From Comamonadaceae bacterium (GTDB lineage Bacteria > Pseudomonadota > Gammaproteobacteria > Burkholderiales > Burkholderiaceae_C), in contig PNMF01000011.1 of assembly GCA_013823485.1 (NCBI GenBank), forward strand, positions 1 through 42,690: DNA of 42,690 nt, read 5' to 3'. The notes under the pieces were generated by a model that saw only the letters and a program-made list of their open reading frames with translations, made no database searches and was not told where the DNA came from. This document shows, in pieces, positions 17,365 through 26,746 of this stretch (positions are counted from its first letter, which is position 1; the number at the start of each line of letters is the position of its first letter). Both the position numbers and the translations under genes were made by a program.

Positions 17365-18062
17365 CCGACCACCGAAGCCACCTTGTCCACCGGGACATGG
17401 CGGATGTCTTCGCCCTTGACGATGAAGATGATCTGTTCGGCGATGTTCTTGGCGTGGTCGCCCACCCGCTCGATGGACTTGGCCAGGAACAGCAGGTCCA
17501 GGCTGGGCGAGATGGTGCGCGGGTCTTCCATCATGTAGGTGATGAGCTTGCGCAGGAAGCCGTTGTACTCGCGGTCGATGTCGTCGTCGCCCTTGATGAT
17601 GGCCAGCGCCATGGTGGTGTCGAGGCGGGCAAACGAGTCGAGCGTCTTGCGCAGCATGGAGGCCGCCAGGTCGGAGGCCAGCCGCAGCTCGGAGGTGGGC
17701 AGGTTGCGCGGCGTGCCGTTCTCGATGATCGACTTGACCATGCGGGCGATGCGCGCCACTTCGTCCCCGGCGCGCTCCAGGTTCTGGGTGGTGCGCGAGA
17801 TGGCCATCAGGAACCGCAGGTCGCGGGCGGTGGGCTGGCGCCGGCCGATGGTGGAGATGATCTCGTGATCGATCTGCAGCTCCATCTGGTTGATGCGGGC
17901 CTCGTTCTCGATCACCTGGTGGGCGGTCTCCAGACTCATGTTGACCAGGGCATAGACCGCCTGGTGGAGCTGGGCTTCGACCATGCCGCCCATTTCCAGC
18001 ACGTGGGTGGAAATGGAGTTGAGTTCGGCGTCGAACTGGCTGGAGAGGTGTTTGTCGCTCAT
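17361..18062 (-). CDS. phoU: Phosphate signalling protein PhoU
   Basis: 233 residues, the usual length. It has two PhoU three-helix repeats at about 20-108 and 125-212. Metal-binding-type acidic segments lie in ERAGDEVARIARM and IERVGDHAKNIAEQ. It is a cytoplasmic adaptor that links PstB to PhoR and represses the Pho response when phosphate is ample; loss usually leads to runaway phosphate uptake and polyphosphate build-up. It lies between pstB (25-base gap) and phoB (ATGA overlap). In E. coli phoU ends the pst operon and phoBR is separate; here all seven genes are contiguous. Confidence 0.97.
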   Translation of the reverse strand: MSDKHLSSQFDAELNSISTHVLEMGGMVEAQLHQAVYALVNMSLETAHQVIENEARINQMELQIDHEIISTIGRRQPTARDLRFLMAISRTTQNLERAGDEVARIARMVKSIIENGTPRNLPTSELRLASDLAASMLRKTLDSFARLDTTMALAIIKGDDDIDREYNGFLRKLITYMMEDPRTISPSLDLLFLAKSIERVGDHAKNIAEQIIFIVKGEDIRHVPVDKVASVVG

Positions 18063-18087
18063 GGGGTCTCCTGTGGTGGGCGCCGGA

Positions 18088-18912
<825 letters not shown>

Positions 18913-18964
18913 GACGGTATTCCTTGAATGGGTTCGTTGCAGCGGGTGGTGGCAGGCGCGGGCT

Positions 18965-19819
18965 TCAGCCCTTGACCTTGTCGCGGAACACCACGCGGGC
19001 GAGGATGTTGAGCACCAGCACGGTCAGGGTGATGATCAGTGCGCCGCTCCAGGCCAGCCGGATCCAGTTGTCGTACGGGCTGAGCGCGAACTGGAAGATC
19101 ACCACCGGCAGGTTGGCCATCGGGCCGCCCATGTCGGTGCTGAAGAACTGGTTGTTGAGTGCGGTGAACAGCAGCGGAGCGGTTTCGCCGCTGATGCGGG
19201 CCACCGCCAGCAGCAGACCGGTGATCACACCGCTCTTGGCGGCGCGCAGCGTGACCATGGTGGCGACCTTCCAGCGCGGCGCACCCAGGGCAAAGGCGGC
19301 TTCACGCAGGCTGCCGGGCACCAGCCGCAGCATGTTCTCGGTGGTGCGCACGACCACCGGGATGGCAATCAGCGAGAGCGCCAGGCTGCCGGCGTAACCC
19401 GAGAAGTTGCCCACCGTGGCCACCGCAATGGCGTACACGAACAGACCCAGCACGATCGACGGGGCCGACAGCATGATGTCGGTCACGAAGCGGGTCACCT
19501 CGGCGGTCTTGCTGGTGTCGCCGTATTCGGCCAGGTAGACGCCGGCCAGGATGCCCACCGGGGTCGACACCAGCACCGACAGGCCGACGATCATCAGGCT
19601 GCCCAGCAGGGCGTTGCGCAGGCCACCGCCCTCCGAGCCGGGAGCGGGGGTGTCGGCGGTGAAGATGTTGGCGTCCAGACCGGCGATGCCGTTGGAGAAC
19701 AGCACCCACAGGATCCAGAGCAGCACGAACAGGCCCAGGGCCATGGCCGACATGGACAGCGTCAGGCCGATCCAGTTGGCGCGGCGGCGGCGGGCGTAGA
19801 GAGAAGCGTTGATTTCCAT
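18965..19819 (-). CDS. pstA: Phosphate ABC transporter permease PstA
   Basis: 284 residues with six predicted membrane helices, starting with [20 protein letters not shown]. The coupling motif for PstB is in the stretch [19 protein letters not shown], the EAA loop of binding-protein-dependent permeases. It pairs with PstC in the inner membrane. An AGGA ribosome site precedes ATG 19819. The gaps to pstC (19 bases) and pstB (52 bases) fit one transcript. A GGGCT-GA-AGCCC mini-palindrome covers its stop codon. Confidence 0.97.
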   Translation of the reverse strand: MEINASLYARRRRANWIGLTLSMSAMALGLFVLLWILWVLFSNGIAGLDANIFTADTPAPGSEGGGLRNALLGSLMIVGLSVLVSTPVGILAGVYLAEYGDTSKTAEVTRFVTDIMLSAPSIVLGLFVYAIAVATVGNFSGYAGSLALSLIAIPVVVRTTENMLRLVPGSLREAAFALGAPRWKVATMVTLRAAKSGVITGLLLAVARISGETAPLLFTALNNQFFSTDMGGPMANLPVVIFQFALSPYDNWIRLAWSGALIITLTVLVLNILARVVFRDKVKG

Positions 19820-19838
19820 GGGGAATCCTGTTTCCGGC

Positions 19839-20867
19839 TCAGAAGCCCTTGGCCTTTTCGGCCCGGATGATCATCCACTTGGCCACCGCCAGCACCAGGA
19901 AGGTGATGCAGAACAGCAGGAAGCCGAGTGCGAACAGCGTGTTGAAGTGCAGGTCGGCGGCTTCGCCGAATTCGTTGGCCAGCACCGAAGCGATCGAGGT
20001 GCCGGGCGAGAACAGCGTGCCCGGCATGCGGTTGGCGTTGCCGATGACGAAGGTCACCGCCATGGTCTCGCCGAGGGCCCGCCCCAGGCCGAGCATGATG
20101 CCGCCGATGACGCCCTTCTGGGTGTACGGCAGCACCACCTTGCGGACCACCTCCCAGGTGGTGCAGCCCAGGCCGTAGGCCGACTCGCGCAGGATGGGCG
20201 GCGTGATCTCGAACACGTCGCGCATGACCGCAGCAATGAACGGCAGGATCATGAAGGCCAGGATGACACCGGCCGCCATGATGCCCAGGCCGTTGGTGGC
20301 GCCACCGAACAGCCAGCCCACCAGCGGCATGCCGCCCAGCAGGGTCTGCAACGGCATCTGCATGTAGTCGGCAAAGATCGGTGCGAACACGAACAGGCCG
20401 AACATGCCGTAGATGATGGACGGCACCGCCGCCAGCAGCTCGATGGCCGTGCCCAGCGGCCGACGCAGCCAGACCGGGCAGGTTTCGGTCAGGAACAGCG
20501 CAATGCCGAAGGCCAGCGGAACCGCAATCAGCATGGCGATGCCGGCGCTGAGCATCGTGCCCACGATGGCAATGGCCGCACCGTACTCCTCGTTGACGAT
20601 GTCCCACTCCACCGTCCACAGGAACGCCACGCCGAACTTCTGGAAAGTGGGCCAGGCGTTGTAGAACAGGGAGGCAATGATGCCGACCAGGGCCACCAGC
20701 ACCAGGAGCGAGAACCCCTGGGTGAGTCGGTGGAAGATGACGTCCTGCAGGCGCTGCCGGCGGGCAATGGCCTGCATCTGCTCGGCGTCCCGCTCTTCCT
20801 GGCGGCTGAACGTGGATTCGATGGAACTGGCCATGGGGCTGTCTGCTGTGGTGGTGTTGGTGTTCAT
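19839..20867 (-). CDS. pstC: Phosphate ABC transporter permease PstC
   Basis: 342 residues, with six membrane helices after a cytoplasmic N-terminus. The EAA loop is in [19 protein letters not shown]. An in-frame ATG lies further upstream at 20906, but ATG 20867 follows a very strong GGAGGGGG ribosome site and the upstream codons belong to the intergenic leader, so 20867 is chosen. Together with PstA it forms the phosphate channel. A hairpin lies between it and pstS, which would lower its transcript level relative to the binding protein. Confidence 0.95.
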   Translation of the reverse strand: MNTNTTTADSPMASSIESTFSRQEERDAEQMQAIARRQRLQDVIFHRLTQGFSLLVLVALVGIIASLFYNAWPTFQKFGVAFLWTVEWDIVNEEYGAAIAIVGTMLSAGIAMLIAVPLAFGIALFLTETCPVWLRRPLGTAIELLAAVPSIIYGMFGLFVFAPIFADYMQMPLQTLLGGMPLVGWLFGGATNGLGIMAAGVILAFMILPFIAAVMRDVFEITPPILRESAYGLGCTTWEVVRKVVLPYTQKGVIGGIMLGLGRALGETMAVTFVIGNANRMPGTLFSPGTSIASVLANEFGEAADLHFNTLFALGFLLFCITFLVLAVAKWMIIRAEKAKGF

Positions 20868-20869
20868 GA

Positions 20870-20877
20870 CCCCCTCC
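20870..20877 (-). promoter_or_regulatory. Strong ribosome binding site fixing the pstC start
   Basis: GGAGGGGG on the minus strand is spaced 2 bases from ATG 20867 by its 3' end and about 5 by its GGAG core. It offers near-ideal pairing with the 16S tail and argues against the in-frame ATG 39 bases upstream. Confidence 0.6.
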
Positions 20878-20906
20878 GGGTCGGTATCACAGACTTTAAA
20901 CCGCAA

Positions 20907-20938
20907 ACCCGCTGACCGATCGGGGTCGGCCAGCGGGT
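20907..20938 (-). terminator. pstS-pstC intergenic hairpin (attenuator candidate)
   Basis: ACCCGCTG/CAGCGGGT and, after one mismatch, CCGA/TCGG form a 12-bp stem with a 6-base loop, followed on the minus strand by a T-rich stretch (TTGCGGTTTAAAG). This fits partial termination or 3'-end protection of pstS mRNA, which would give PstS in excess over the membrane subunits. Confidence 0.55.
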
Positions 20939-20963
20939 CAGCACAGGGCGGAAACGCCGGTGT

Positions 20964-21995
20964 TTACTTGGCGATCTGCGACCAGACGCGCTGGCGGATC
21001 TGGGTGGTCACGGCGTCGGGCATCGGCACGTAGTCCAGGTCCAGGGCGGCCTGCTTGCCGTTCTTGAACGACCACTCGAAGAACTTCAGCACTTCGGCGG
21101 ACTGGGCTTTGTCGGCCGGCTCCTTGTACATCAGGATGAAGGAGGCGGTGCTCACCGGCCATGCATCCTTGCCCTTGGCGTTGACCATGGACACGCCCAT
21201 GCCGGGCACGCTGAACCAGTCCACACCGGCGGCAGCGGCAGCGAAGGTCTTGTCATCCGGCGACACGAAGTTGCCGTCGGCGTTCTGCAGCTGCATGTAG
21301 GGGATGTTGTTCTTCTTGGCGTAGGCGTATTCCACGTAGCCGATCGAGCCGCGGGTGCGCGACACGTTGGCGGCCACGCCTTCGTTGCCACGGCCACCCA
21401 CCGAGGTCGGGGCGGGCCACTTGACGGCGGCACCCTTGCCCACGGTGTCGGCCCACTCCTTGCTCACCACGCTCAGGTAGTCGGTCCAGTTGAAGGTGGT
21501 GCCGGAGCCGTCGGCGCGGTGCACCACGGTGATGGCCTGGCTGGGGAAGGTCTTGCCCGGGTTCAGGGCGGCGATCTTGGGGTCGTTCCAGTTGGTGATC
21601 TTGCCCATGAACATCTCGGCCAGCACCGGGCCGGTGATGCGGACTTCACCCTGCTTGAAACCGTCCAGGTTGAACACCGGCACGGTGCCGCCGATGATGG
21701 CGGGGAACTGGACCATGCCGTCCTTGTCCAGATCGGCACCCGACACCGGAGCGTCGGTGGCGCCGAAGGCCACGGTCTTGGCGCGGATCTGGCGGATGCC
21801 GCCGGAGGAACCGATCGACTGGTAGTTCAGACCGACACCGGTCTGGGCCTTGTACATTTCGGCCCACTTCGCATAGATCGGGAACGGGAACGTGGCGCCA
21901 GCGCCGGTGATGTCGGCGGCGTGTGCGGAGCCGAGTGCCAGGGTGGCCAGTGCGGCAGCGGCCACGGACTTCAGGAGGGTGCGTTTGGAGTTCAT
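20964..21995 (-). CDS. pstS: Phosphate-binding periplasmic protein PstS
   Basis: 343 residues. The signal peptide covers residues 1-26 (NSKRTLLKS, then a hydrophobic Ala/Leu core, ending SAHA), with mature start ADITGAGATFPFPIY. Phosphate-contact segments are GAGATFP, IGSSGGIRQI, FGATDAPVS and HRADGSGTT. It binds inorganic phosphate and delivers it to PstC-PstA. It is the first gene of the seven-gene operon and lies behind a Pho box. An AAGGA ribosome site precedes ATG 21995. No lipobox Cys is present, so it is a soluble periplasmic protein. Confidence 0.98.
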   Translation of the reverse strand: MNSKRTLLKSVAAAALATLALGSAHAADITGAGATFPFPIYAKWAEMYKAQTGVGLNYQSIGSSGGIRQIRAKTVAFGATDAPVSGADLDKDGMVQFPAIIGGTVPVFNLDGFKQGEVRITGPVLAEMFMGKITNWNDPKIAALNPGKTFPSQAITVVHRADGSGTTFNWTDYLSVVSKEWADTVGKGAAVKWPAPTSVGGRGNEGVAANVSRTRGSIGYVEYAYAKKNNIPYMQLQNADGNFVSPDDKTFAAAAAGVDWFSVPGMGVSMVNAKGKDAWPVSTASFILMYKEPADKAQSAEVLKFFEWSFKNGKQAALDLDYVPMPDAVTTQIRQRVWSQIAK

Positions 21996-22033
21996 GTCGG
22001 TCCTTGCGGTAGGTGTTGGGGGACAGGCGGAAC

Positions 22034-22065
22034 TTTATGGACGCTTTGTGACATTGACGTGACAA
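22034..22065 (-). promoter_or_regulatory. Pho box and -10 of the pst-pho operon
   Basis: On the minus strand, TTGTCAC, four bases (GTCA), then ATGTCAC form two 7-base direct repeats at 11-base spacing (22048-22065), close to the PhoB consensus CTGTCAT/C. CATAAA at 22034-22039 follows 8 bases later as -10, so the box replaces the -35. This is the expected architecture of a PhoB-activated promoter; transcription would start about 32 bases before pstS. Confidence 0.78.
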
Positions 22066-22108
22066 ACAACCCACTGTCACAGAGCCCGGCGCGGCGGTCG
22101 GCATGCGT

Positions 22109-22114
22109 CACAAT
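22109..22114 (+). promoter_or_regulatory. Candidate -10 of ppx
   Basis: CACAAT within GCGTCACAATCC lies about 80 bases before the ppx start, matching the element before trxA. No -35 was recognised, and I see no Pho box oriented towards ppx. Confidence 0.25.
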
Positions 22115-22195
22115 CCGGGCTCGCAATTCAGGCTCGCCCGTTGCGTCCGCTGCCCTTCCCTGCAGACCCGACCCGACCCGGCCCCTCATCCCGCA

Positions 22196-23680
22196 ATGCA
22201 AAACGGAACCCTCCTCGCTGCCATCGACCTTGGCTCCAACAGCTTTCGCCTGGAGATCGGCCGTTACCACTCCGGCCACATCGAGCGCATCGAATACCTG
22301 AAGGAAACCGTCCGCCAGGGCAGCGGCCTCGACGACGACAAGGTGCTCAGCCAGGCCGCCATGCAGCGCGGCTGGGAATGCCTGGCCCGCTTCGCAGAAC
22401 GGCTGCACGGGTTCAAGAAGCAGCAGGTGCGGGCGGTGGCGACCCAGACCCTGCGGGAAGCCCGCAACCGCGAGGAGTTCCTGCGCCATGCCCAGGCCAT
22501 CCTGGGTTTTGCCATCGAGGTGGTCTCGGGCCACGAAGAAGCGCGCCTGATCTACCAGGGCGTGTCCCGGCTGCTGCCCCATTCGGATGAAAAACGGCTG
22601 GTGGTCGACATCGGCGGACGCTCCACCGAAATGATCCTGGGCCAGGGTTACACCGCGCAGGCCATGGAGTCCTACCGGCTGGGCAGCGTGGCCTGGTCGG
22701 GCCGCTACTTCGCCCGCGGCGCCGTCAGCGCGGCCGCCTTCAAGACCGCCGAGGTCGCCGCCAAGGCGGTGCTGGACGAAGCCCTGGACACCTTCCCGCC
22801 CACCGAATGGAACGTGGCCTACGGCTCGTCGGGCACGGTCGGCGCCGTGGCCGAAATGCTGGGTGCCAACGGCTGGGCCACCGGTCTGGTCACCCGTAGC
22901 GGCCTGGACTGGCTGACCGACCGGCTGATCCGCGCCGGCAACGTGGATGCCCTGAAGCTCGACGGCCTGAAGGACGATCGCCGCCCGGTCATTGCCGGCG
23001 GCGTGGCGGTGCTGCGCGCCATCTTCGACCTGTTCGACATCCAGCAGATGCTGCCGGCCCAGGGTGCCTTGCGCCAAGGGGCCCTGTACGACCTGATCGA
23101 CCGCGAGACCGACGGCGGCGACGTGCGCGAGCGCACCGTCAACTGGCTGACCCAGCGCTTCTCCATCGACACCGCCCAGGCCAGCCGGGTCGGCGAGGTG
23201 GCCATGGCGCTGTTCGCCCAGGTGGCAGCCCAGGACGACCAGAACCAGCGCTATTCCCAGAAGCTGGCCTGGGCGGCCCGGCTGCACGAGATCGGCACCC
23301 ACATCTCCCACGACCGGGCCCACCACCACGGCGCCTATGTGCTCGACCATGTGGACGCACCCGGCTTCTCGATTCCCGAACTGCACCGCATGAGCCTGCT
23401 GGTGTTGGGCCAGCGCGGCAAGCTCCGCAAGCTCGGCGAGGCGCTTCAGGACGAGCTGTTCGCCAAGCAGCTGCTCTGCCTGCGGCTGGCGGTGCTGATG
23501 TGCCACGCCCGCCAGATGCCCGAACACTCGGCGGTGCGCCTGAGCTACAAGGCGGGCGCCTTTCGCCTGACCACCCAGCCCGGCTGGGCACGGCGCTACC
23601 CGCAGTCGGCCTGGCTGCTGAGCGAAGAGGTGCTGGCCTGGCAGAAGACCGACTGGAAATTCAGCGCCGACATCCGCTGA
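22196..23680 (+). CDS. ppx: Exopolyphosphatase (Ppx/GppA family)
   Basis: 494 residues. The actin-like phosphate-1 motif AIDLGSNSFRLEIG is at 9-22, VSGHEEARLIYQG around 120, the phosphate-2 motif VVDIGGRSTEMILG, and a C-terminal HD-like helical domain with LAWAARLHEIGTHISHDRAHHHGAYVL. It removes terminal phosphates from polyphosphate, and members may also hydrolyse pppGpp. ATG 22196 starts the family-typical MQNGTLLAAIDLG; codons upstream belong to the leader. It is divergent from pstS with 200 bases between and lies on the opposite strand to ppk, so synthesis and degradation are separately transcribed. Confidence 0.96.
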   Translation: MQNGTLLAAIDLGSNSFRLEIGRYHSGHIERIEYLKETVRQGSGLDDDKVLSQAAMQRGWECLARFAERLHGFKKQQVRAVATQTLREARNREEFLRHAQAILGFAIEVVSGHEEARLIYQGVSRLLPHSDEKRLVVDIGGRSTEMILGQGYTAQAMESYRLGSVAWSGRYFARGAVSAAAFKTAEVAAKAVLDEALDTFPPTEWNVAYGSSGTVGAVAEMLGANGWATGLVTRSGLDWLTDRLIRAGNVDALKLDGLKDDRRPVIAGGVAVLRAIFDLFDIQQMLPAQGALRQGALYDLIDRETDGGDVRERTVNWLTQRFSIDTAQASRVGEVAMALFAQVAAQDDQNQRYSQKLAWAARLHEIGTHISHDRAHHHGAYVLDHVDAPGFSIPELHRMSLLVLGQRGKLRKLGEALQDELFAKQLLCLRLAVLMCHARQMPEHSAVRLSYKAGAFRLTTQPGWARRYPQSAWLLSEEVLAWQKTDWKFSADIR

Positions 23681-23685
23681 AACCG

Positions 23686-23701
23686 TTTATACGATTTACA
23701 C
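23686..23701 (+). promoter_or_regulatory. Direct repeats before the ribbon-helix-helix gene (operator candidate)
   Basis: TTTATAC, two bases, then TTTACAC form direct repeats at 9-base spacing in an AT-rich patch unusual for this DNA, 41 bases before the start codon. The repeats overlap possible -10 sequences. Ribbon-helix-helix proteins often bind short repeats at their own promoters, so autoregulation is plausible. Confidence 0.33.
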
Positions 23702-23742
23702 TGTTGCCTTCCGTCGCTTGCGACAACATCTACGGAGGCCCC

Positions 23743-24201
23743 ATGTCCGACAGCAAGAACGCCACCCGCAAACCCAAGCTGGTGCGCGACAGCTTCACCA
23801 TCCCCAAGAGCGAATACGCCGCCATCGAGGCGCTCAAGACCCGCGCCATCGCGCTCGGCACCTCGGTGAAGAAGAGCGAACTGCTGCGCGCCGGCCTGAT
23901 GGCCCTGGTCGCCATGAACGATGCCGCCTTCAAGGCCGCCACCGCAGCGGTGCCGACCCTCAAGCCCGGCCGGCCGCAGGCCGAGCCGGCGCCTCAGGTG
24001 GCGGCAAAGGCAGCCGCCAAAAAAGCGGTGGCCAAGCCGGTCGCGGTCAAGAAGCCGGTGGCCGCCAAAAAGCCGGTCGCCCGCAAGGCACCGGCCAAGG
24101 CAGCCGTCAAAGCAGCTCCGGTGTCTGCACAGCCAGGATCACCGTCTGCTGCACCCCGGCGCGCTCGCGGTGCCGCAGCCACCACACAGCGCCCTTCTTG
24201 A
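23743..24201 (+). CDS. Uncharacterised ribbon-helix-helix protein with Lys/Ala/Pro-rich tail
   Basis: 152 residues. Residues about 13-60 read as a ribbon-helix-helix fold: a strand (LVRDSFTIP), helix A (KSEYAAIEALKTRAIALG) and helix B (KKSELLRAGLMALVAM). After a linker (PTLKPGRPQ) comes a low-complexity basic tail (about 85-125) of AKKAVAKPVAVKKP-like repeats resembling histone H1 or phasin PAKKA tails. The last 31 residues lose the Lys pattern and overlap sixA tail-to-tail by 95 bases, suggesting read-through after loss of an earlier stop. A GGAGG ribosome site precedes ATG 23743. The fold predicts DNA binding. The basic tail next to ppx and ppk could also bind polyphosphate, which is inference. 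I recall related short proteins in Burkholderiales but know no assigned function. Confidence 0.75.
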   Translation: MSDSKNATRKPKLVRDSFTIPKSEYAAIEALKTRAIALGTSVKKSELLRAGLMALVAMNDAAFKAATAAVPTLKPGRPQAEPAPQVAAKAAAKKAVAKPVAVKKPVAAKKPVARKAPAKAAVKAAPVSAQPGSPSAAPRRARGAAATTQRPS

Positions 24202-24589
24202 CGGCGCACTCATCGCGTTGCATGCCCACGGTCTGGCTGATGACCCAGCCCAGCGTGGGCTGATGGCCGACCACCAGCACCGGTGAACGGCCCTCGGGCC
24301 AGTTCACCAGATCGAGCAGAGCGCCGGACGAGGCTTCCGGCAGGATGGTCGGGCTGGTGCGGTACTTGCGGCCCAGCGCCATCACGGTCTGTTCGCAGCG
24401 GGTGGCCGGGCTGCACCAGATCCGCGTGCCCTCGGGCAGCTGCCGGTCCAGCCAGGCCGCCATGCGCGCGGCCTGCTTCTCGCCGCGCGGCGTGAGGCGG
24501 CGGGCCAGATCGGCTTCGTCGCCCGGCTGCCCTTCCAGCAGGTCAGGATGCTCGTGCGCTTCGGCGTGGCGCCACAGGATCAGATCCAT
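24107..24589 (-). CDS. sixA: SixA-type phosphohistidine phosphatase
   Basis: 160 residues. The histidine-phosphatase motif LWRHAEA is at 5-11, and the second catalytic His is in VLVVGHQPTLGWVI. Conserved CSPATRCEQTVMAL lies between. This is the short SixA branch of the family, which in E. coli dephosphorylates phosphohistidine on ArcB and nitrogen-PTS proteins. It follows ppk by 14 bases with a GGGAG ribosome site and is probably cotranscribed. The last 95 bases are also the 3' end of the ribbon-helix-helix gene on the other strand. The substrate here is unknown; PPK1 itself forms a phosphohistidine, so the pairing is suggestive but unproven. Confidence 0.9.
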   Translation of the reverse strand: MDLILWRHAEAHEHPDLLEGQPGDEADLARRLTPRGEKQAARMAAWLDRQLPEGTRIWCSPATRCEQTVMALGRKYRTSPTILPEASSGALLDLVNWPEGRSPVLVVGHQPTLGWVISQTVGMQRDECAVKKGAVWWLRHRERAGVQQTVILAVQTPELL

Positions 24590-24603
24590 CGCCCGCTCCC
24601 GCC

Positions 24604-26742
24604 TCAGCCCTTGGTGCCGTAGAGCGCCATCAGGCTCGACTGGGCCGAATGCTGCACGGCGCGGCTGCGGCGGGTGCCGCCGGACTTGGCCGCCGGCATG
24701 TAGGTGCCGTCGGGCTGCAGCAGCCAGGCGTCGCGCGTGTCGTGCAGGTAGGCCAGCAGGCATTCGTCGACGATGCGGTTGCGCAGCACCGGATCGGTCA
24801 CCGGCCAGGCCAGCTCGATGCGCCGCAGCATGTTGCGGTTCATCCAGTCGGCGCTGGACAGCCACAGCTCCTCCACCCCGTCGATCCGGAACTGGAACAC
24901 CCGCGAGTGCTCCAGCAGCCGCCCGATCACCGAGCGCACCCGGACGTTGTCGGTGAAACCCGGCACCTGGGCCGGGAGCACGCAGGCGCCACGCACGATC
25001 AGGTCGATCTTGACGCCCTGCTGCGAGGCGTGCGCCAGTGCACGGGCCATCGGCTCGTCGGTCAGCGCATTCATCTTCAGCACGATGCTGGCCGGCTTGC
25101 CGGCGGCGGCCGCCGCCCCGGCGGCCTCGACCTTGTCCAGCATCGCCTTGTGCAGGTGGAACGGCGCCATCAGCGCCTTGTTCATCTTCGGCAGCCGGTT
25201 CTGGCTGGCCAGGTGCAGGAAGATCTGGTCCAGGTCGGCGGTGAGAAGCGGGTCGGCGGTGAGGTAGCTCAGGTCGGTGTAGAGCCGCGCGGTGCCCGGG
25301 TTGTAGTTGCCGGTGGAGATGTGGGCATAGCGGCGCAGGCCGCTTTCTTCGCGCCGGGTGACCAGCAGCATCTTGGCGTGCGTCTTGAGGCCCACCACGC
25401 CGTACACCACCTGCGCCCCGACCGATTCCAGCCGCTCGGCGTAGTTGATGTTGGCCTCCTCATCGAAGCGGGCCTTGAGCTCCACCACCGCCGTGACTTC
25501 CTTGCCCCGGCGCACCGCCTCGCGCAGCAGCTCCATCAGCTCGGACTTGGCGCCGGTGCGGTAGATGGTCTGCTTGATGGCCAGCACGTCCGGGTCCTGC
25601 ACCGCCTCGCGCAGGAAAGCCAGCACCGCGTCGAAGCTCTCGTAGGGCTGGTGGATCAGCACATCGCCCTGCTGCAGCCGCTCGAAGTACGACTGGCCCG
25701 GGGTGAGCTGCACCGGCCAGCCGGCGTTGTAGGTCTCGAAGCGCAACGCGGGCGCATCGACCTTGTCGATCAGCTGGTTCAGCCGCACCAGGTTGACCGG
25801 GCCGGGCACGCGGTAGAGCGCCGCTGCCGGCAGGCCGAACTGTTCCAGCAGGAAGCTGGAGAGGAATTCCGAGCAGCCGGCCGACACCTCCAGGCGCAGG
25901 GCCTGGCCGTAGTGCCGCTGCTGCAGCCCTTTGCGCAACGCGGTGCGCAGGTTCTTGACCTCTTCCTCGTCCACCGCCAGATCCGAATGGCGGGTCACGC
26001 GGAACTGCGAGAACTCGGTGACCTGGCGGCCGGGGAACAGGTCGCCCAGGTGGGACCGGATCAGGCTGGAGATCGACACGAACAGGGCCTGCCGCGAACC
26101 CTTGGCCTGCGGCATGCGCACGAAGCGCGGCAGGATGCGCGGCACCTTGACGATGGCGATCTCGTTCTCGCGGCCGAAGGCGTCCTTGCCGGTGAGCCGC
26201 ACGATGAAGTTGAGCGACTTGTTGGCCACCTGCGGAAACGGGTGCGCCGGGTCGAGCCCGACCGGCATCAGCAGCGGCTGCACTTCGCTGACGAAAAAGT
26301 CCTTCACCCAGCGGCGCTGCGAGGTGGTGCGCTCGCCGTGCGACACCAGCTTGATGCCCTTCTTCTCGAGCAGCGGCAGCAGTTCGTCGTTGTAGATGGC
26401 GTATTGCTGGGCCACCAGTTCGTGCACCTTGGCCGAGAGCTGGTCGTAGGTCTGTGCGGTATAGAGGCCGCGTTGCTCGTTCGCCTTGGCGGCTGTGATG
26501 TGGGGCGCGACCCGCACCTCGAAGAACTCGTCGAGGTTGCTGGACACGATGCTCAGGTAACGCAGGCGCTCCAGCAACGGAACGTCAGGGCGGCGGGCCC
26601 AGTCCATCACCCGCTCGTTGAAGGCGAGGATGCTGTGATCGCGGTCGAGAAGGGAATGCCGGTTGCTGTGGGGAGGGGTGCTCATGGACCGTAGGGGTGA
26701 CGGCGCCGGCCCGGTGGGCTGCGCCGGAGATTTCTCGTTCAT
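24604..26742 (-). CDS. ppk: Polyphosphate kinase 1
   Basis: 712 residues from ATG 26742. An in-frame ATG at 26685 gives 693, nearer the E. coli length of 688, and is the main alternative. I prefer 26742 because GGTGA lies just before it and it starts 4 bases after the glycosyltransferase stop. N-terminal domain: ILAFNERVMDWA and SIVSSNLDEFFEVR. Middle: HPFPQVANKSLN and HQPYESFDAVL. Catalytic half: KQTIYRTGAKSEL, ELKARFDEEANI, autophosphorylated His455 in KTHAKMLLV, and HISTGNYNPGTA. It transfers the ATP gamma-phosphate to polyphosphate reversibly. It is third in an OlsB-like/GT4/ppk/sixA operon whose upstream region resembles a Pho-box array. Confidence 0.96.
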   Translation of the reverse strand: MNEKSPAQPTGPAPSPLRSMSTPPHSNRHSLLDRDHSILAFNERVMDWARRPDVPLLERLRYLSIVSSNLDEFFEVRVAPHITAAKANEQRGLYTAQTYDQLSAKVHELVAQQYAIYNDELLPLLEKKGIKLVSHGERTTSQRRWVKDFFVSEVQPLLMPVGLDPAHPFPQVANKSLNFIVRLTGKDAFGRENEIAIVKVPRILPRFVRMPQAKGSRQALFVSISSLIRSHLGDLFPGRQVTEFSQFRVTRHSDLAVDEEEVKNLRTALRKGLQQRHYGQALRLEVSAGCSEFLSSFLLEQFGLPAAALYRVPGPVNLVRLNQLIDKVDAPALRFETYNAGWPVQLTPGQSYFERLQQGDVLIHQPYESFDAVLAFLREAVQDPDVLAIKQTIYRTGAKSELMELLREAVRRGKEVTAVVELKARFDEEANINYAERLESVGAQVVYGVVGLKTHAKMLLVTRREESGLRRYAHISTGNYNPGTARLYTDLSYLTADPLLTADLDQIFLHLASQNRLPKMNKALMAPFHLHKAMLDKVEAAGAAAAAGKPASIVLKMNALTDEPMARALAHASQQGVKIDLIVRGACVLPAQVPGFTDNVRVRSVIGRLLEHSRVFQFRIDGVEELWLSSADWMNRNMLRRIELAWPVTDPVLRNRIVDECLLAYLHDTRDAWLLQPDGTYMPAAKSGGTRRSRAVQHSAQSSLMALYGTKG

Positions 26743-26746
26743 TATT

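Noticed and set aside
22066-22080. Second Pho box directed at ppx (CTGTCAC at 22074)
   Set aside because: No second unit is found 11 bases away on the plus strand; the single half-site is not enough.
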